Origin: Campylobacter anatolicus
GTDB lineage: Bacteria > Campylobacterota > Campylobacteria > Campylobacterales > Campylobacteraceae
Length of the DNA: 64,000 nt
Direction of reading: 5' to 3'
Assembly: GCF_018145655.1 (NCBI RefSeq)
Contig: NZ_JAGSSY010000001.1
Location: 62,001 to 126,000, forward strand
Position 1 is the stretch's first letter; each line of letters starts with the position of its first letter. Positions 54,839-63,840 of this stretch are shown here, one piece after another. A program made the position numbers and the translations under genes. Below the pieces are notes generated by a model. The model did not search any database, was not told where the DNA came from, and saw nothing but the letters and a program-made list of their open reading frames with translations.

Positions 54839-55774
54839 TTATAATCTACACTCGCCAAATCTATCATCACAAGGGTCAAAATGAAAGGTTATCTCCCACT
54901 CAAACTGGCTAAATTTCCGCTTTATCTCGCTCTCTATCTCATCTGAGATCGTATGTGCATCAAATAGTAAAATATGTCGCCCAAAAACAAGATGAACGCT
55001 TAAAAAGCAGATATTTCCACTGTATCTACTCGTGAGATAGTGATAGCTTAAAATTTCATTTTTCGCACTAATGATACGCTTAATCTCTTCAATCATCTCT
55101 CCGCTCAACGCTTTATCTAACAAAACCGCAAAGCTCTCTTTTATCAAATTTATAGCCGAATGTGCGATGTAGCCACTGATAATTACTCCAAAGATAGCGT
55201 CTATTATCACTAATCCTGTAAAATTGATAATCACAAGTGCGATAATAATGGCTAGATTTGTATAAAAATCACTCTTATAGTGCAATGCATCGGCTTTTAT
55301 GATGAGATTATTTGTACGTTTTGCAACAGAGTTTAAAAATATAATGAGTATGGCAGTAATAACGAGTGAAAATATCATCACATATATCGCATTTTGTGCG
55401 TTCATGTCAGCGTTTGGAGTTTTAAATTTTAAGATACTTTCATAAAATATAAACACTGCTACAAAAATGATAAAAATACCCTCAAATAATGCCGCTATGG
55501 CCTCTAGCTTAGTGTAGCCGAAGTTAAAGTTAAAATTTGCTGGGGCTCGCGATTTTTTAAGGGCGAAAAAATTTAACACCGATACAATACAATCAAGTGC
55601 CGAATCTATCGCTGAACCCATAACACTAAGTGATCCACTAATAAATCCGACTATAAATTTAATAATAGAAAGAGTAAATGCAGTCGTTCCAGCTACGATG
55701 ATAGCGACTTTCTCTCCATCATCTTGCTTGGTAGCAGATAAGTTTTTATTTATCTCATAATCGAACTTTGCCAT
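54839..55774 (-). CDS. Cation diffusion facilitator family transporter
   Basis: A 311-residue CDF transporter with six predicted membrane helices. The paired Asp/His metal-site residues appear in GSAIDSALDCIVSV (helix 2) and ALHYKSDFYTNLA (helix 5). The C-terminal cytoplasmic domain includes HLVFGRHILLFDAHTISDEI. Metal specificity (Zn, Fe, Mn) cannot be told. It lies between aguA and aguB, in the same order as in C. jejuni. Confidence 0.9.
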   Translation of the reverse strand: MAKFDYEINKNLSATKQDDGEKVAIIVAGTTAFTLSIIKFIVGFISGSLSVMGSAIDSALDCIVSVLNFFALKKSRAPANFNFNFGYTKLEAIAALFEGIFIIFVAVFIFYESILKFKTPNADMNAQNAIYVMIFSLVITAILIIFLNSVAKRTNNLIIKADALHYKSDFYTNLAIIIALVIINFTGLVIIDAIFGVIISGYIAHSAINLIKESFAVLLDKALSGEMIEEIKRIISAKNEILSYHYLTSRYSGNICFLSVHLVFGRHILLFDAHTISDEIESEIKRKFSQFEWEITFHFDPCDDRFGECRL

Positions 55775-55829
55775 CTTAATCTCGTTTAAACTTATACACT
55801 AGCTTTATCATTTCATACTTTAAATTTAA

Positions 55830-56801
55830 CTATCTCGCTCCCAAAAATCTATTCTGACTAGAGCAATGAAGTGAGCCATTTTGACGGACAAAAATAAGCG
55901 AATTTACACCAAGTACTTTGCGATCTGGTAGAGCAAGACTAAGTCTATCAAGAACAAGTTTATCATTTTCATCATTATATGTCGGCACTATAAGAGCGTC
56001 ATTTATAAAGATAAAATTTGCATACGTGCAGCCAAGTCGTTTACCCTTATAAAACTTTGCCTTCGGTAGAGGCAAAGGCAGGAGCTTAAATCCCGTTTTT
56101 TCAAGCTCTTTATGCATTTTTCTAAGCTCATCAAAGTGTTCATCGCTCTCATCATCACAACTTACATAAGCGATCGTATCAGCTGTGATAAAACGGGCCA
56201 AGGTATCTACGTGACTGTCAGTATCATCACCCTTTATAAAGCCGTGTTCTAGCCAAATAATACGCTTTAAGCCAAAAAGCTCTTTTAGCTTTACATCTAT
56301 CTCATCTTTGCTAAAATTAGCATTACGATTATCATTTAGTAGGCACTCTGATGTCGTTAGCATCGTCCCAGCTCCGTTAAAATCAATGCTACCACCCTCT
56401 AAAATAAAATCAATCTCTTTTAAATTTGTAGCATATTTTTTTACAAGTTCACGATTGACAGCGTTATCTTTCGAGCTTTGAAACTTCCCTCCCCAAGCGT
56501 TAAATTTAAAATCATAGCTTATAATCTTATCTCCATTTTGCACATCGATCATACCATAATCACGTATCCAAGTGTCATCTGTGTCGATACAGACAAACTG
56601 TGTATTTTTAAATTTTTTAAATCGTTCAAAGCAGCTCTGATTTGGTGCGATTAGCACGACCTTTTGAAATGGCACTATAGCTGCAATAAGTTCCTCATAA
56701 CTAGCCAAAATCTCATCTAGATACTCACTCCAATCACTGCTCTTGTGTGGTAATGACAAAAACAAAAGCTCCTGTTTTTCCCACTCAGCGTAAGCTCTCA
56801 T
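55830..56801 (-). CDS. aguA: Agmatine deiminase
   Basis: AguA converts agmatine to N-carbamoylputrescine. The 323-residue protein of the guanidino-modifying (PPAD) superfamily has the DTDDTWIRDYGM motif, the acidic FILEGGSIDFNGAGT, the catalytic-His region GFIKGDDTDSHVDTLARFI and the C-terminal nucleophile in NGSLHCSSQNRF (C313). It overlaps the preceding small membrane protein gene by 17 bases. With aguB it makes putrescine from arginine-derived agmatine; an arginine decarboxylase gene is not in the window. Confidence 0.94.
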   Translation of the reverse strand: MRAYAEWEKQELLFLSLPHKSSDWSEYLDEILASYEELIAAIVPFQKVVLIAPNQSCFERFKKFKNTQFVCIDTDDTWIRDYGMIDVQNGDKIISYDFKFNAWGGKFQSSKDNAVNRELVKKYATNLKEIDFILEGGSIDFNGAGTMLTTSECLLNDNRNANFSKDEIDVKLKELFGLKRIIWLEHGFIKGDDTDSHVDTLARFITADTIAYVSCDDESDEHFDELRKMHKELEKTGFKLLPLPLPKAKFYKGKRLGCTYANFIFINDALIVPTYNDENDKLVLDRLSLALPDRKVLGVNSLIFVRQNGSLHCSSQNRFLGAR

Positions 56802-57042
56802 ATCTCTTCCTTTTATAAATTTTTACTATCCCATAAATCGTAATAAATATCCAAAAAACCTCTATCATAAACGAACCAAGATTAAAATGCACACAAAGCG
56901 AGATGATGAGCAGTATTGCACCGACTAAATTTATAACCTGATAGAGCATATCATCGTTGCTTATCCTGTCTGCTTGAAGCAAAAAGTAACCTAAAACTAT
57001 ACATATCATACCCAAAAAACCGATAAATTGAAAAATATCCAC
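56785..57042 (-). CDS. CBU_0592-like small membrane protein
   Basis: An 85-residue protein with three hydrophobic segments (IGFLGMICIVLGYFLLQAD; YQVINLVGAILLIISLCVHF; MIEVFWIFITIYGIVKIY) and a basic tail. The pattern matches the CBU_0592 family of small integral membrane proteins, whose function is unknown. It overlaps aguA by 17 bases, so co-translation with polyamine genes is likely. Confidence 0.8.
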   Translation of the reverse strand: MDIFQFIGFLGMICIVLGYFLLQADRISNDDMLYQVINLVGAILLIISLCVHFNLGSFMIEVFWIFITIYGIVKIYKRKRYESLR

Positions 57043-57181
57043 GCGTAACCTTAGATTTTATCTTAAATTTAGACGTATTCTAACACATTATGGCTTATGT
57101 TTTAAAAAGAATTTATAATTTTATGTGAATTTTGTGAAAGCAAAAATAATGTGTAAAGCACTCATTTATTAGCTAAAGTCT

Positions 57182-57360
57182 TTTATCATACTTAAAACAT
57201 CGTTTGCATTTAAATTTAAGCCAGAATTTGCAAAGTCTTTACTAAGCTTAAACATCTTAAGATTATATAATCTTTTAAAGTTATAATATATGCTAAGTAG
57301 TGATATTATTAATTACTAGTGCTTTATCCATAATCTTCTATATCAGATACTTTAACTTTT
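57182..57360 (-). repeat. 179-bp repeat, copy B (inverted partner at 49287-49465)
   Basis: This is the reverse complement of copy A with five substitutions. It lies 27 bases beyond the flaC terminator, in the same direction as flaC; copy A lies in the same way just after prfB. The adhesin-like frame SGLNLNANDVLSMI is kept here and ends soon after as KDFS then stop. The AAT/AAC difference within it is synonymous. Confidence 0.93.
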
Positions 57361-57386
57361 GTATTTAATATATTTTACAAAGATAA

Positions 57387-57412
57387 AGAAAAAGCCCCAA
57401 TTTTAGAGGCTT
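57387..57412 (-). terminator. flaC terminator
   Basis: On the minus strand, AAGCC (57412-57408) pairs with GGCTT (57396-57392), with partial pairing inside, and a T-run follows (TTTTTC). It is placed 4 bases after the flaC stop. Confidence 0.65.
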
Positions 57413-57415
57413 ATG

Positions 57416-58174
57416 TTATGCTAAAAGTCGGCTTATTTGAGTTTGCAAAGTCGAGTTTGTATGCACATTTGCAATTAGTATTGCGTTCATTTGTAGTATC
57501 GCTTGATCAAGTGTATTTAAATTTTCAGATATATCGTTATTTTGCAGATTATTCTCACTCGATCTTAACGCTATTGATCGCTCTATTGAGCTATTTATGC
57601 CTGATAAAATTCCATTTTGAGCTGAGCCAATATCTGAGCGAAGCATTGTAATATTTTCACTTATTTTATCTATATTTGAGCCGTCTGGGGCAACATTTGT
57701 TATACTACTTGTGTTTAAATTTATACTGCTTATACCACTATTGGTATAAAAACTAAGCTCCGAGCCAAATATACTTTTACCATTAAACGTCGCATTTTCA
57801 ATACTTTTAGTCATTGACTCTGCAATGTAGCTTATCTCCTCTCTTATCATAGAGCGTTGTTTATCGTTTAAAGTGGCATTATTTAATGAGACATTTAACT
57901 CATTTATGCGGTCAGCGTTTAAGCTTAAATTTGATAGTGTGCTATCTGCTATTTGCAGCATTCCTATAGCATCATTTGCGTTTGATACTCCTTGCTCTAG
58001 CTCATTGCTTTGACTTAAAAGTGCGTCAGCTATGGCTAAATTTGAACCATCTACACCACCAAGAGCACGTTTAGCAGAGATCTTATCTAGAATTTTATCA
58101 GTGACACCTTTTTGCTCGTCTGCCTTGTTTGTGGTATCAAAATGCGACGATTGAGATACTCCATTTATAATCAT
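57416..58174 (-). CDS. flaC: Flagellin-like protein FlaC
   Basis: FlaC is a short flagellin homologue of Campylobacter that is secreted through the flagellar system and is not a filament subunit. The 252-residue product has flagellin-like ends: ISAKRALGGVDGSNLAIADA in the N-terminal D0/D1 part and the C-terminal EQAILQ-like helix (NTLDQAILQMNAILIANVHT, then LQTQISRLL). The variable central domain is almost absent. The length agrees with C. jejuni FlaC (about 249). A sigma-28 promoter was sought; only a weak GATAGT box is seen upstream. Confidence 0.9.
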   Translation of the reverse strand: MIINGVSQSSHFDTTNKADEQKGVTDKILDKISAKRALGGVDGSNLAIADALLSQSNELEQGVSNANDAIGMLQIADSTLSNLSLNADRINELNVSLNNATLNDKQRSMIREEISYIAESMTKSIENATFNGKSIFGSELSFYTNSGISSINLNTSSITNVAPDGSNIDKISENITMLRSDIGSAQNGILSGINSSIERSIALRSSENNLQNNDISENLNTLDQAILQMNAILIANVHTNSTLQTQISRLLA

Positions 58175-58227
58175 AGTAACCCTTTTTAAATTTTACTTGA
58201 TACTATCTTATTTTGACTAAATTTTTG

Positions 58228-59523
58228 CTAAATATCATCATATCTAACTTTTACAGATCGCTCATGAGCTCCTAATCCTTCAGCCTGTGCTAACTGCATA
58301 CAAGCCTTACCAAGCTCTTTTATGCCATGTTTATTGATTGATATCAGTGAGCTTTTTTTCATAAAATTTTCAACTCCAAGTGGAGAATAAAATCTCGCAC
58401 TACCACCTGTTGGTAAGGTGTGATTTGGTCCAGCTAGATAATCACCCATCGCCTCAGGTGTAAAATGTCCAAAAAATATTGCACCTGCATGTTTTATATC
58501 ATTCATATAACTAAAAGCATCGTCAGTAGCTATCTCAAGATGCTCAACTGCAAGTTCATTCATAAGTTTTATGCACTCTTTCATATCACGAGCTATAATA
58601 ATAGCTGCCTTATTACGTATGCTTGTAGCTGCGATAGGTTCACGTTTTAGTGTTTTTAGCTCATTCTCGATATGTTTTTGTACATCTTTAGCAAAAGATT
58701 CAACTGGAGTGATTAAAAAACTACTTGCAAGTTCATCATGTTCAGCTTGAGAGAGCAGATCTATGGCTATATGGCGTGCATTTGCTGTTTCATCAGCGAT
58801 TATACCTATCTCGCTTGGTCCAGCGATCATATCGATATTTACTTCACCAAATACCATCTTTTTGGCTGTAGCTACATAGATATTACCAGGTCCGGTTATA
58901 ACGTCTACTTTGGGTATACTCTGTGTTCCATAAGCCATCGCAGCAATCGCACTTGCACCACCTACTTTAAAAGCTGTTTTGATGCCACAAAGATACATAG
59001 CTGCAAGAAGAAGTGTATTTACCTTTCCGTTAATCGCAGGAGTACAAACAACTATCTCTTTGACGCCTGCGACTATTGCTGGTATAGCATTCATCAAAAG
59101 CGAACTAGGATATGCCGCCTTGCCACCTGGGATATAAAGTCCAGCACGATCTACTGGTGTGTATTTTGCACCTAAAAGTATATCTAGCTCATCATTTATA
59201 GTCCAAGTCTGTGGCTTTGAGTGTTCGTGATAGCTTTTTATACGATTATAGGCCAAATTTAATGCTTGACGTAGATTATAATCCAGCCCATCATATGCTT
59301 GTTTCATATCATTTTCATCTATAAGTATATCTTGTTTGTTAGTTGGCGTAAAGTTATCAAATTTAGCTATCTGAGTAAAAAGTGCTGTATCACCGCCGTT
59401 TCGTACCTCGTCTATTATATTGCCAACAACTGGCATAACAACGCTCATATCTATATCCGAACGATGTACAAGCTTTGCAAATTTACTCTCAAAATCACTA
59501 TCTGTAGTATATAAAAATTGCAT
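58228..59523 (-). CDS. hisD: Histidinol dehydrogenase HisD
   Basis: HisD catalyses the last two steps of histidine synthesis (histidinol to histidine, NAD-dependent, Zn). The 431-residue protein has YVTVDRAGLYIPGG-like YTPVDRAGLYIPGGKAAYPS, GVKEIVVCTPA, DVITGPGNIYVATAKKMV, IDMIAGPSEIGIIADE and the metal site DLLSQAEHDELASS, plus the catalytic HLEIATDD segment. Length is normal. It follows the D-cysteine desulfhydrase-like gene by 3 bases and is not part of a his operon here. Confidence 0.96.
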   Translation of the reverse strand: MQFLYTTDSDFESKFAKLVHRSDIDMSVVMPVVGNIIDEVRNGGDTALFTQIAKFDNFTPTNKQDILIDENDMKQAYDGLDYNLRQALNLAYNRIKSYHEHSKPQTWTINDELDILLGAKYTPVDRAGLYIPGGKAAYPSSLLMNAIPAIVAGVKEIVVCTPAINGKVNTLLLAAMYLCGIKTAFKVGGASAIAAMAYGTQSIPKVDVITGPGNIYVATAKKMVFGEVNIDMIAGPSEIGIIADETANARHIAIDLLSQAEHDELASSFLITPVESFAKDVQKHIENELKTLKREPIAATSIRNKAAIIIARDMKECIKLMNELAVEHLEIATDDAFSYMNDIKHAGAIFFGHFTPEAMGDYLAGPNHTLPTGGSARFYSPLGVENFMKKSSLISINKHGIKELGKACMQLAQAEGLGAHERSVKVRYDDI

Positions 59524-59526
59524 ATT

Positions 59527-60366
59527 TTATCCTTTGAATTTTCTCTCATATCTTGCTTTTTGGCTGATATTTCCAAGCACTCCACCTTGATGAATATATA
59601 AAATTTCATCTTTTAGCTTATCTAAATTTGAAAAAATACTTAAAAATCCAACCGGATCGTATATCAACTCAAACTCCACGCCACTCGCACAAAGCTCCTG
59701 CCACATATCATAAAGCTCACGTTTTAAATCGCCAAAATGATACTTTCTAGGTGGATTTAAAATTTTCACTTTTGAGTGCGGATCAAGTAAATTTATCTCA
59801 CTTTTTAGATACGCAGTATCGCCTACACAAGGACAAGTAAACACATTTAAATCAATATGCTTAGCAAGATATACTGCACTCGCACCTGTGCCAGATGGCA
59901 AGAAAACATCAGGTTTTATGCCAGTTTCATCACTCCACTCATTAATAAGCCTAGCCTGAGTTTTAAATCCCTGCTCTGCCTCGCTCATAGCTACGCCTTC
60001 AGGGATAAATAACGCATTAGGCATATCTGCAAGCTCTCTTGCTTTAGCTTTGCGATCAAGCGAGATATAAATTTTCATACCATTTTGCAATGCAAATTTA
60101 TAGTTTCCAACTGGATTAAGCTTTAAATTTTCACTCAAATGAGAGACTACGTATAAAAACTCAAGTCCTTTTAGACGTGCAAATACGCTTAAGCTATACA
60201 TCGCATTTGACTGACTTGAGCCATGCGAGACTATACGAGAAAAGCCACTCAAATCAGCATTTAAAAAATACTCCAACTTTCGTGCTTTGTTGCCATTAAA
60301 CTCACCTAGCAAATCATCTCTAAGTAGCCAAAATTTACGATCCCTAAACTCAAAAGGCTCGATCAC
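59527..60366 (-). CDS. D-cysteine desulfhydrase / ACC deaminase-like PLP enzyme
   Basis: A fold-type II PLP enzyme of 279 residues, shorter than typical DcyD (about 330). The PLP lysine lies in GNKARKLEYFL, and the Asn/Ser substrate loop in SHGSSQSNAMYSL. The phosphate-binding FLPSGTGASAVYLAKHI follows. The family breaks down D-cysteine or related D-amino acids or ACC; the substrate here is open. It overlaps the OmpA-like gene by 4 bases and precedes hisD by 3 bases. Confidence 0.83.
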   Translation of the reverse strand: MIEPFEFRDRKFWLLRDDLLGEFNGNKARKLEYFLNADLSGFSRIVSHGSSQSNAMYSLSVFARLKGLEFLYVVSHLSENLKLNPVGNYKFALQNGMKIYISLDRKAKARELADMPNALFIPEGVAMSEAEQGFKTQARLINEWSDETGIKPDVFLPSGTGASAVYLAKHIDLNVFTCPCVGDTAYLKSEINLLDPHSKVKILNPPRKYHFGDLKRELYDMWQELCASGVEFELIYDPVGFLSIFSNLDKLKDEILYIHQGGVLGNISQKARYERKFKG

Positions 60367-61451
60367 TGCTTAAGCTCCAAAAATTTTTCTATCTCATGTA
60401 TCGCATCTTTATTTGAGATAGAAAATTTTATCTCGATCCGCCTAGAAGCGTCCTTGTCTTCAACGCCATCTTTCATAATCAAATCATTATAGCTTCGCCC
60501 ACTCGCAATAAGATGCTTACGTAAATTTTCATCTTCGTTATATGAATTGATAAAGTCCATAACTGCATACGCTCTACGTTGCGAAAGCTCAAGGTTATAA
60601 AGGTAACTGCCATCGCTATCAGTAAAACCCTCAATCATTATCTGGTCGATATTTTTACTAATTTGTGGATCATTTAAAAGTACGTCAAAATACTTCTTTA
60701 AAGTCTGTTTAAGCTCTGGCTTTGCCTCATCTTTTAACTCTGCACTTGCCTTATCAAAAAGGACTGACGAGCTAAGTTTTAATGCGCCTGAATTTGGATC
60801 GATCGCAATACTATCGCCAAGCTTGTCTTTAAGCTCACTTATGACTTTTACACGAATACCGGTTAAATTTTTAATGCGATTTTGCGTAACGTTTAGATCA
60901 CGCAAAAGTGTGTTATATTGGGCTTCTTTAGCACTTACTTGCTCGAGCAAATAAGCTATTTTAAGTAAATTTTGCTCATTGCTTACATTTTTCTCACTAG
61001 CTTCATTCTTGGCACGTTCTAACTCGTCATTTAATACGATTATTTTTTGATTAAGCCCTAAAATATTTGAATTTAGATCTGCTATACTCGCGTTTGCTTC
61101 GGTATTTTCACTATATAATTGCTCTAATTTTTTCTTAAACGCATCTATCTCTATGACAAAAATTTCATTTGATTTTTTCAAATTTATATTTTCATTGCTA
61201 ATCTTGTTTAGCTCGTCCTTTAAAGCCGAGTTTATCTTATCTAAAGTAAAATTTTTACCTTGCTCATCTTTAAGACTAGCCAAAGCGACTAATATTGCTT
61301 GCTCTTTACTTGCCAAAGTATTTTGCGAAAGTACGTATTTAACGACTATAGCACCAATAAGCAACATAAAAACAAAGAGCAAACCAGCCATTAAATCTGC
61401 ATAAGATATCCAAAAAGTTGATGAATCTTGTTGATTTTTATTTAACTTCAT
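60363..61451 (-). CDS. MotB/ZorB-like OmpA-domain membrane protein
   Basis: A 362-residue protein with one N-terminal transmembrane helix. The helix is preceded and begun by FWISYADLMAGLLFVFMLL, the MotB/ExbD-type motif with the proton-carrying Asp at D19. A coiled coil of about 140 residues follows (residues 45-190), then an OmpA-like peptidoglycan-binding domain with MIEGFTDSDGSYLYNLELSQ and RAYAVMDFI. The long coiled coil sets it apart from flagellar MotB. It forms a pair with the MotA-like gene upstream (14-base overlap). Equivalent genes in C. jejuni lie next to fba; ZorB of the Zorya system has the same plan. Confidence 0.83.
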   Translation of the reverse strand: MKLNKNQQDSSTFWISYADLMAGLLFVFMLLIGAIVVKYVLSQNTLASKEQAILVALASLKDEQGKNFTLDKINSALKDELNKISNENINLKKSNEIFVIEIDAFKKKLEQLYSENTEANASIADLNSNILGLNQKIIVLNDELERAKNEASEKNVSNEQNLLKIAYLLEQVSAKEAQYNTLLRDLNVTQNRIKNLTGIRVKVISELKDKLGDSIAIDPNSGALKLSSSVLFDKASAELKDEAKPELKQTLKKYFDVLLNDPQISKNIDQIMIEGFTDSDGSYLYNLELSQRRAYAVMDFINSYNEDENLRKHLIASGRSYNDLIMKDGVEDKDASRRIEIKFSISNKDAIHEIEKFLELKQ

Positions 61452-62757
61452 CTTTTATGTTTTCTAAATTTTTGATAATACGATTAGCCTCTTCATCAAT
61501 TTCGCTTATGCTCTTTTTTAGCTCTGCTATCAGCACTTCACGCTCTTTTTCGCGTCCATTTGAACGAATTTCTTGCTGGTATATAGCGTTAAAAGCTTGA
61601 GCTCCTTGAAATATACTATCCCTAAATGATTTCATTGCCATATCTTGCTCATCTAAAATTTTAACTGCAAAATTTTTCAAACTAAGCTCGAGAGTTTTTA
61701 AGTCCGCATTAAATTTTATCAAACTTCGCTCAAAGCTATCCGCCCTATTCTGAGCTATCTCACTTATCTTTGTGTGTTGATGAACAAACTGAGTTTGCGA
61801 TTCTTTTATGGTTGTATTTAATGCAACTAAAGCTTTTAATATACTAGAATGAATGGCTAAAAACTCGTCTTGACGGCTTGAAATCTTTGCTAAAAGTCCT
61901 ACATTTTCATCAAAACCAACTTTTGCTTCGCCGATTATTTTACGTTCTAAATTTTCAAGTTCTTTAAAAGTATTAAATTTTGCCTCTATCGTATCATCTA
62001 ATCTATTAAAAAACTCCTCATTTCCGATACGAGCAAAGATCTTCTCAAACCCAGCATAGTGGCTTACAGACGTGCTCATATATTGTTGCTCTAGCTCTTC
62101 TTTTTGCCAAAAAAACTGATAGCTTAGCTGCTTTTGCTCATTTGCAAATCGCTCAAATTTAGACATACCTATACGCTCAAAAAACATCCACCAAAGTGCT
62201 AAAAATATACCATATATCGATACATAAAATGCCGTCCCTACGCCGTTTAATAATACTCCGATTTCTTTTTCTAACTCTCCTGAAGTACTTGAGCTAAACG
62301 ACGGCATTGAGATAGCGATACTGATAAATGTTCCCAAAATTCCAAGCATAGGAAATACCGCAACACCTATTGCTGCTAGATTGTCATTTCTAAAATCCTT
62401 TGTATATCCATCCAAAAAATCATCAAATTTAGCATTTGCTTTTTTTACTCCACCAAATTCAAGTAGATGAGATATAATAAATTCTTTCAAACTAGTTTTA
62501 AAATCATCACTTTTAGAGACAAATAAAGTATATGCAAACTCTGCACTATGTCGCGAAAATATCAAAGCAAATATAAATATCACACTCATCATGACGATAG
62601 TATGAAGTCCAATCGAAAAATTTATAATCTTACAATATGCAAGCAGTGCAAAAATATAAATGATCAAAGGTAGAAAGATAATCTTAAAAAATACAAAACC
62701 AGAACGACCTGCCTGTGCTTTTGGCAGAACGAGGTCTGTAAAATCTTGATTAGGCAT
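61438..62757 (-). CDS. MotA/TolQ/ZorA-like proton channel protein with long cytoplasmic tail
   Basis: A 439-residue protein. Helices are predicted near residues 20-46, 50-72, 128-150 and 168-190. The last two hold the MotA/TolQ/ExbB family motif (GVAVFPMLGILGTFISIAIS; LLNGVGTAFYVSIYGIFLAL). About 245 residues of helical, charged cytoplasmic tail follow, much longer than in MotA or ExbB. This is the ZorA-like layout. It begins 1 base after the fba stop and overlaps the MotB-like gene, so the pair is surely co-expressed. No ZorC, ZorD or ZorE-type gene is beside it, so defence is unproven. Confidence 0.83.
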   Translation of the reverse strand: MPNQDFTDLVLPKAQAGRSGFVFFKIIFLPLIIYIFALLAYCKIINFSIGLHTIVMMSVIFIFALIFSRHSAEFAYTLFVSKSDDFKTSLKEFIISHLLEFGGVKKANAKFDDFLDGYTKDFRNDNLAAIGVAVFPMLGILGTFISIAISMPSFSSSTSGELEKEIGVLLNGVGTAFYVSIYGIFLALWWMFFERIGMSKFERFANEQKQLSYQFFWQKEELEQQYMSTSVSHYAGFEKIFARIGNEEFFNRLDDTIEAKFNTFKELENLERKIIGEAKVGFDENVGLLAKISSRQDEFLAIHSSILKALVALNTTIKESQTQFVHQHTKISEIAQNRADSFERSLIKFNADLKTLELSLKNFAVKILDEQDMAMKSFRDSIFQGAQAFNAIYQQEIRSNGREKEREVLIAELKKSISEIDEEANRIIKNLENIKDEVK

Positions 62758-62758
62758 T

Positions 62759-63823
62759 TTAGTTCCTATTTAAGCAATTTAAATCACTAAATGTGATTTG
62801 AAGACGTTTTACCATACTCTCCTCGCCACACCTTATCCATTTGCGTGGATCGTAGTATTTTTTATTTGGTTTATCATCACCTTCTGGGTTACCTATCTGA
62901 CCTTGCAAGTAGGCACGATTTTTTGCCTCATATTCACGTACTCCGTCCCAAAACGCCCACTGCGTATCTGTATCGATATTCATCTTAATAACACCGTAAC
63001 TAACGGCATCTTTAATATCAGCTAACTCACTACCACTTCCGCCATGAAAGACAAAATTTACCGGCTTTTTACTAACTGTTTTAAATTTATCAGCCACGTA
63101 AATCTGTGAGTTTTTAAGAATTTCAGGACGAAGCACCACATTGCCCGGCTTGTAAACGCCATGAACGTTTCCAAAACTAGCCGCTATGCTAAATTTATCA
63201 CTGATTTTACTAAGTCGCTCATAAGCTAAAGCCACGTCAGCTGGTTGAGTATAAAGAAGTGCGTTATCCACGCCTGTATTATCAACACCATCTTCTTCTC
63301 CACCCGTTACTCCAAGCTCTATCTCAAGGCTGATGCCAAGCTCACTAAGCTCTTTTAGATATCTCTCACAAGTGCTTAAATTTTCTTCTAAACTCTCCTC
63401 ACTTAAATCAAGCATATGAGAGCTAAAAAGTGGCACTCCATAAGCTTTTTTATACTCATAGCTAGCTTCAATGAGTGCGTCGATCCAAGGCAAAAGTTTT
63501 CGTGCTGCGTGATCTGTGTGAAGCACGACAGGAACACCGTATTCACGAGCTAGTAAATGCACGTACTTAGCACCAGCAATAGCACCAACTACATCAGCCT
63601 TTGGACAACTTTTACCTGCGTAAAAACTCGCACCACCGTTGCTAAACTGGATAATAACGGGCGAATTTGCTATTTTTGCAGCCTCAAGTACAGCGTTTAC
63701 TGAGTTACTTGAGACTACATTTACAGCAGGTATAGCAAAGCCCTGCTCCTTTGCATACGCGTATAGTTTATTTACATCATCGCCGCTTACCACGCCAGCT
63801 TTTATGACATCTAAAACGCCCAT
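62759..63823 (-). CDS. fba: Class II fructose-bisphosphate aldolase
   Basis: Fba cleaves fructose-1,6-bisphosphate or forms it in gluconeogenesis, which is the main direction in most campylobacters. The 354-residue zinc enzyme shows FAIPAVNVVSSNSVNAVLEA, VPVVLHTDHAA (zinc ligand and catalytic Asp), ELGVTGGEEDGVDN, ASFGNVHGVYKPGNV and FHGGSGSE, and the C-terminal YYDPRKWIRCGEESM. A good GAAAGGAT ribosome site precedes the ATG. It lies between peb4 and the MotA-like gene. Confidence 0.97.
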   Translation of the reverse strand: MGVLDVIKAGVVSGDDVNKLYAYAKEQGFAIPAVNVVSSNSVNAVLEAAKIANSPVIIQFSNGGASFYAGKSCPKADVVGAIAGAKYVHLLAREYGVPVVLHTDHAARKLLPWIDALIEASYEYKKAYGVPLFSSHMLDLSEESLEENLSTCERYLKELSELGISLEIELGVTGGEEDGVDNTGVDNALLYTQPADVALAYERLSKISDKFSIAASFGNVHGVYKPGNVVLRPEILKNSQIYVADKFKTVSKKPVNFVFHGGSGSELADIKDAVSYGVIKMNIDTDTQWAFWDGVREYEAKNRAYLQGQIGNPEGDDKPNKKYYDPRKWIRCGEESMVKRLQITFSDLNCLNRN

Positions 63824-63840
63824 TTTTATCCTTTCAAATT

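Noticed and set aside
58175-58227. Sigma-28 promoter for flaC
   Set aside because: Expected from family knowledge, but the CGATAT-type -10 box is not present; only a weak GATAGT is seen.
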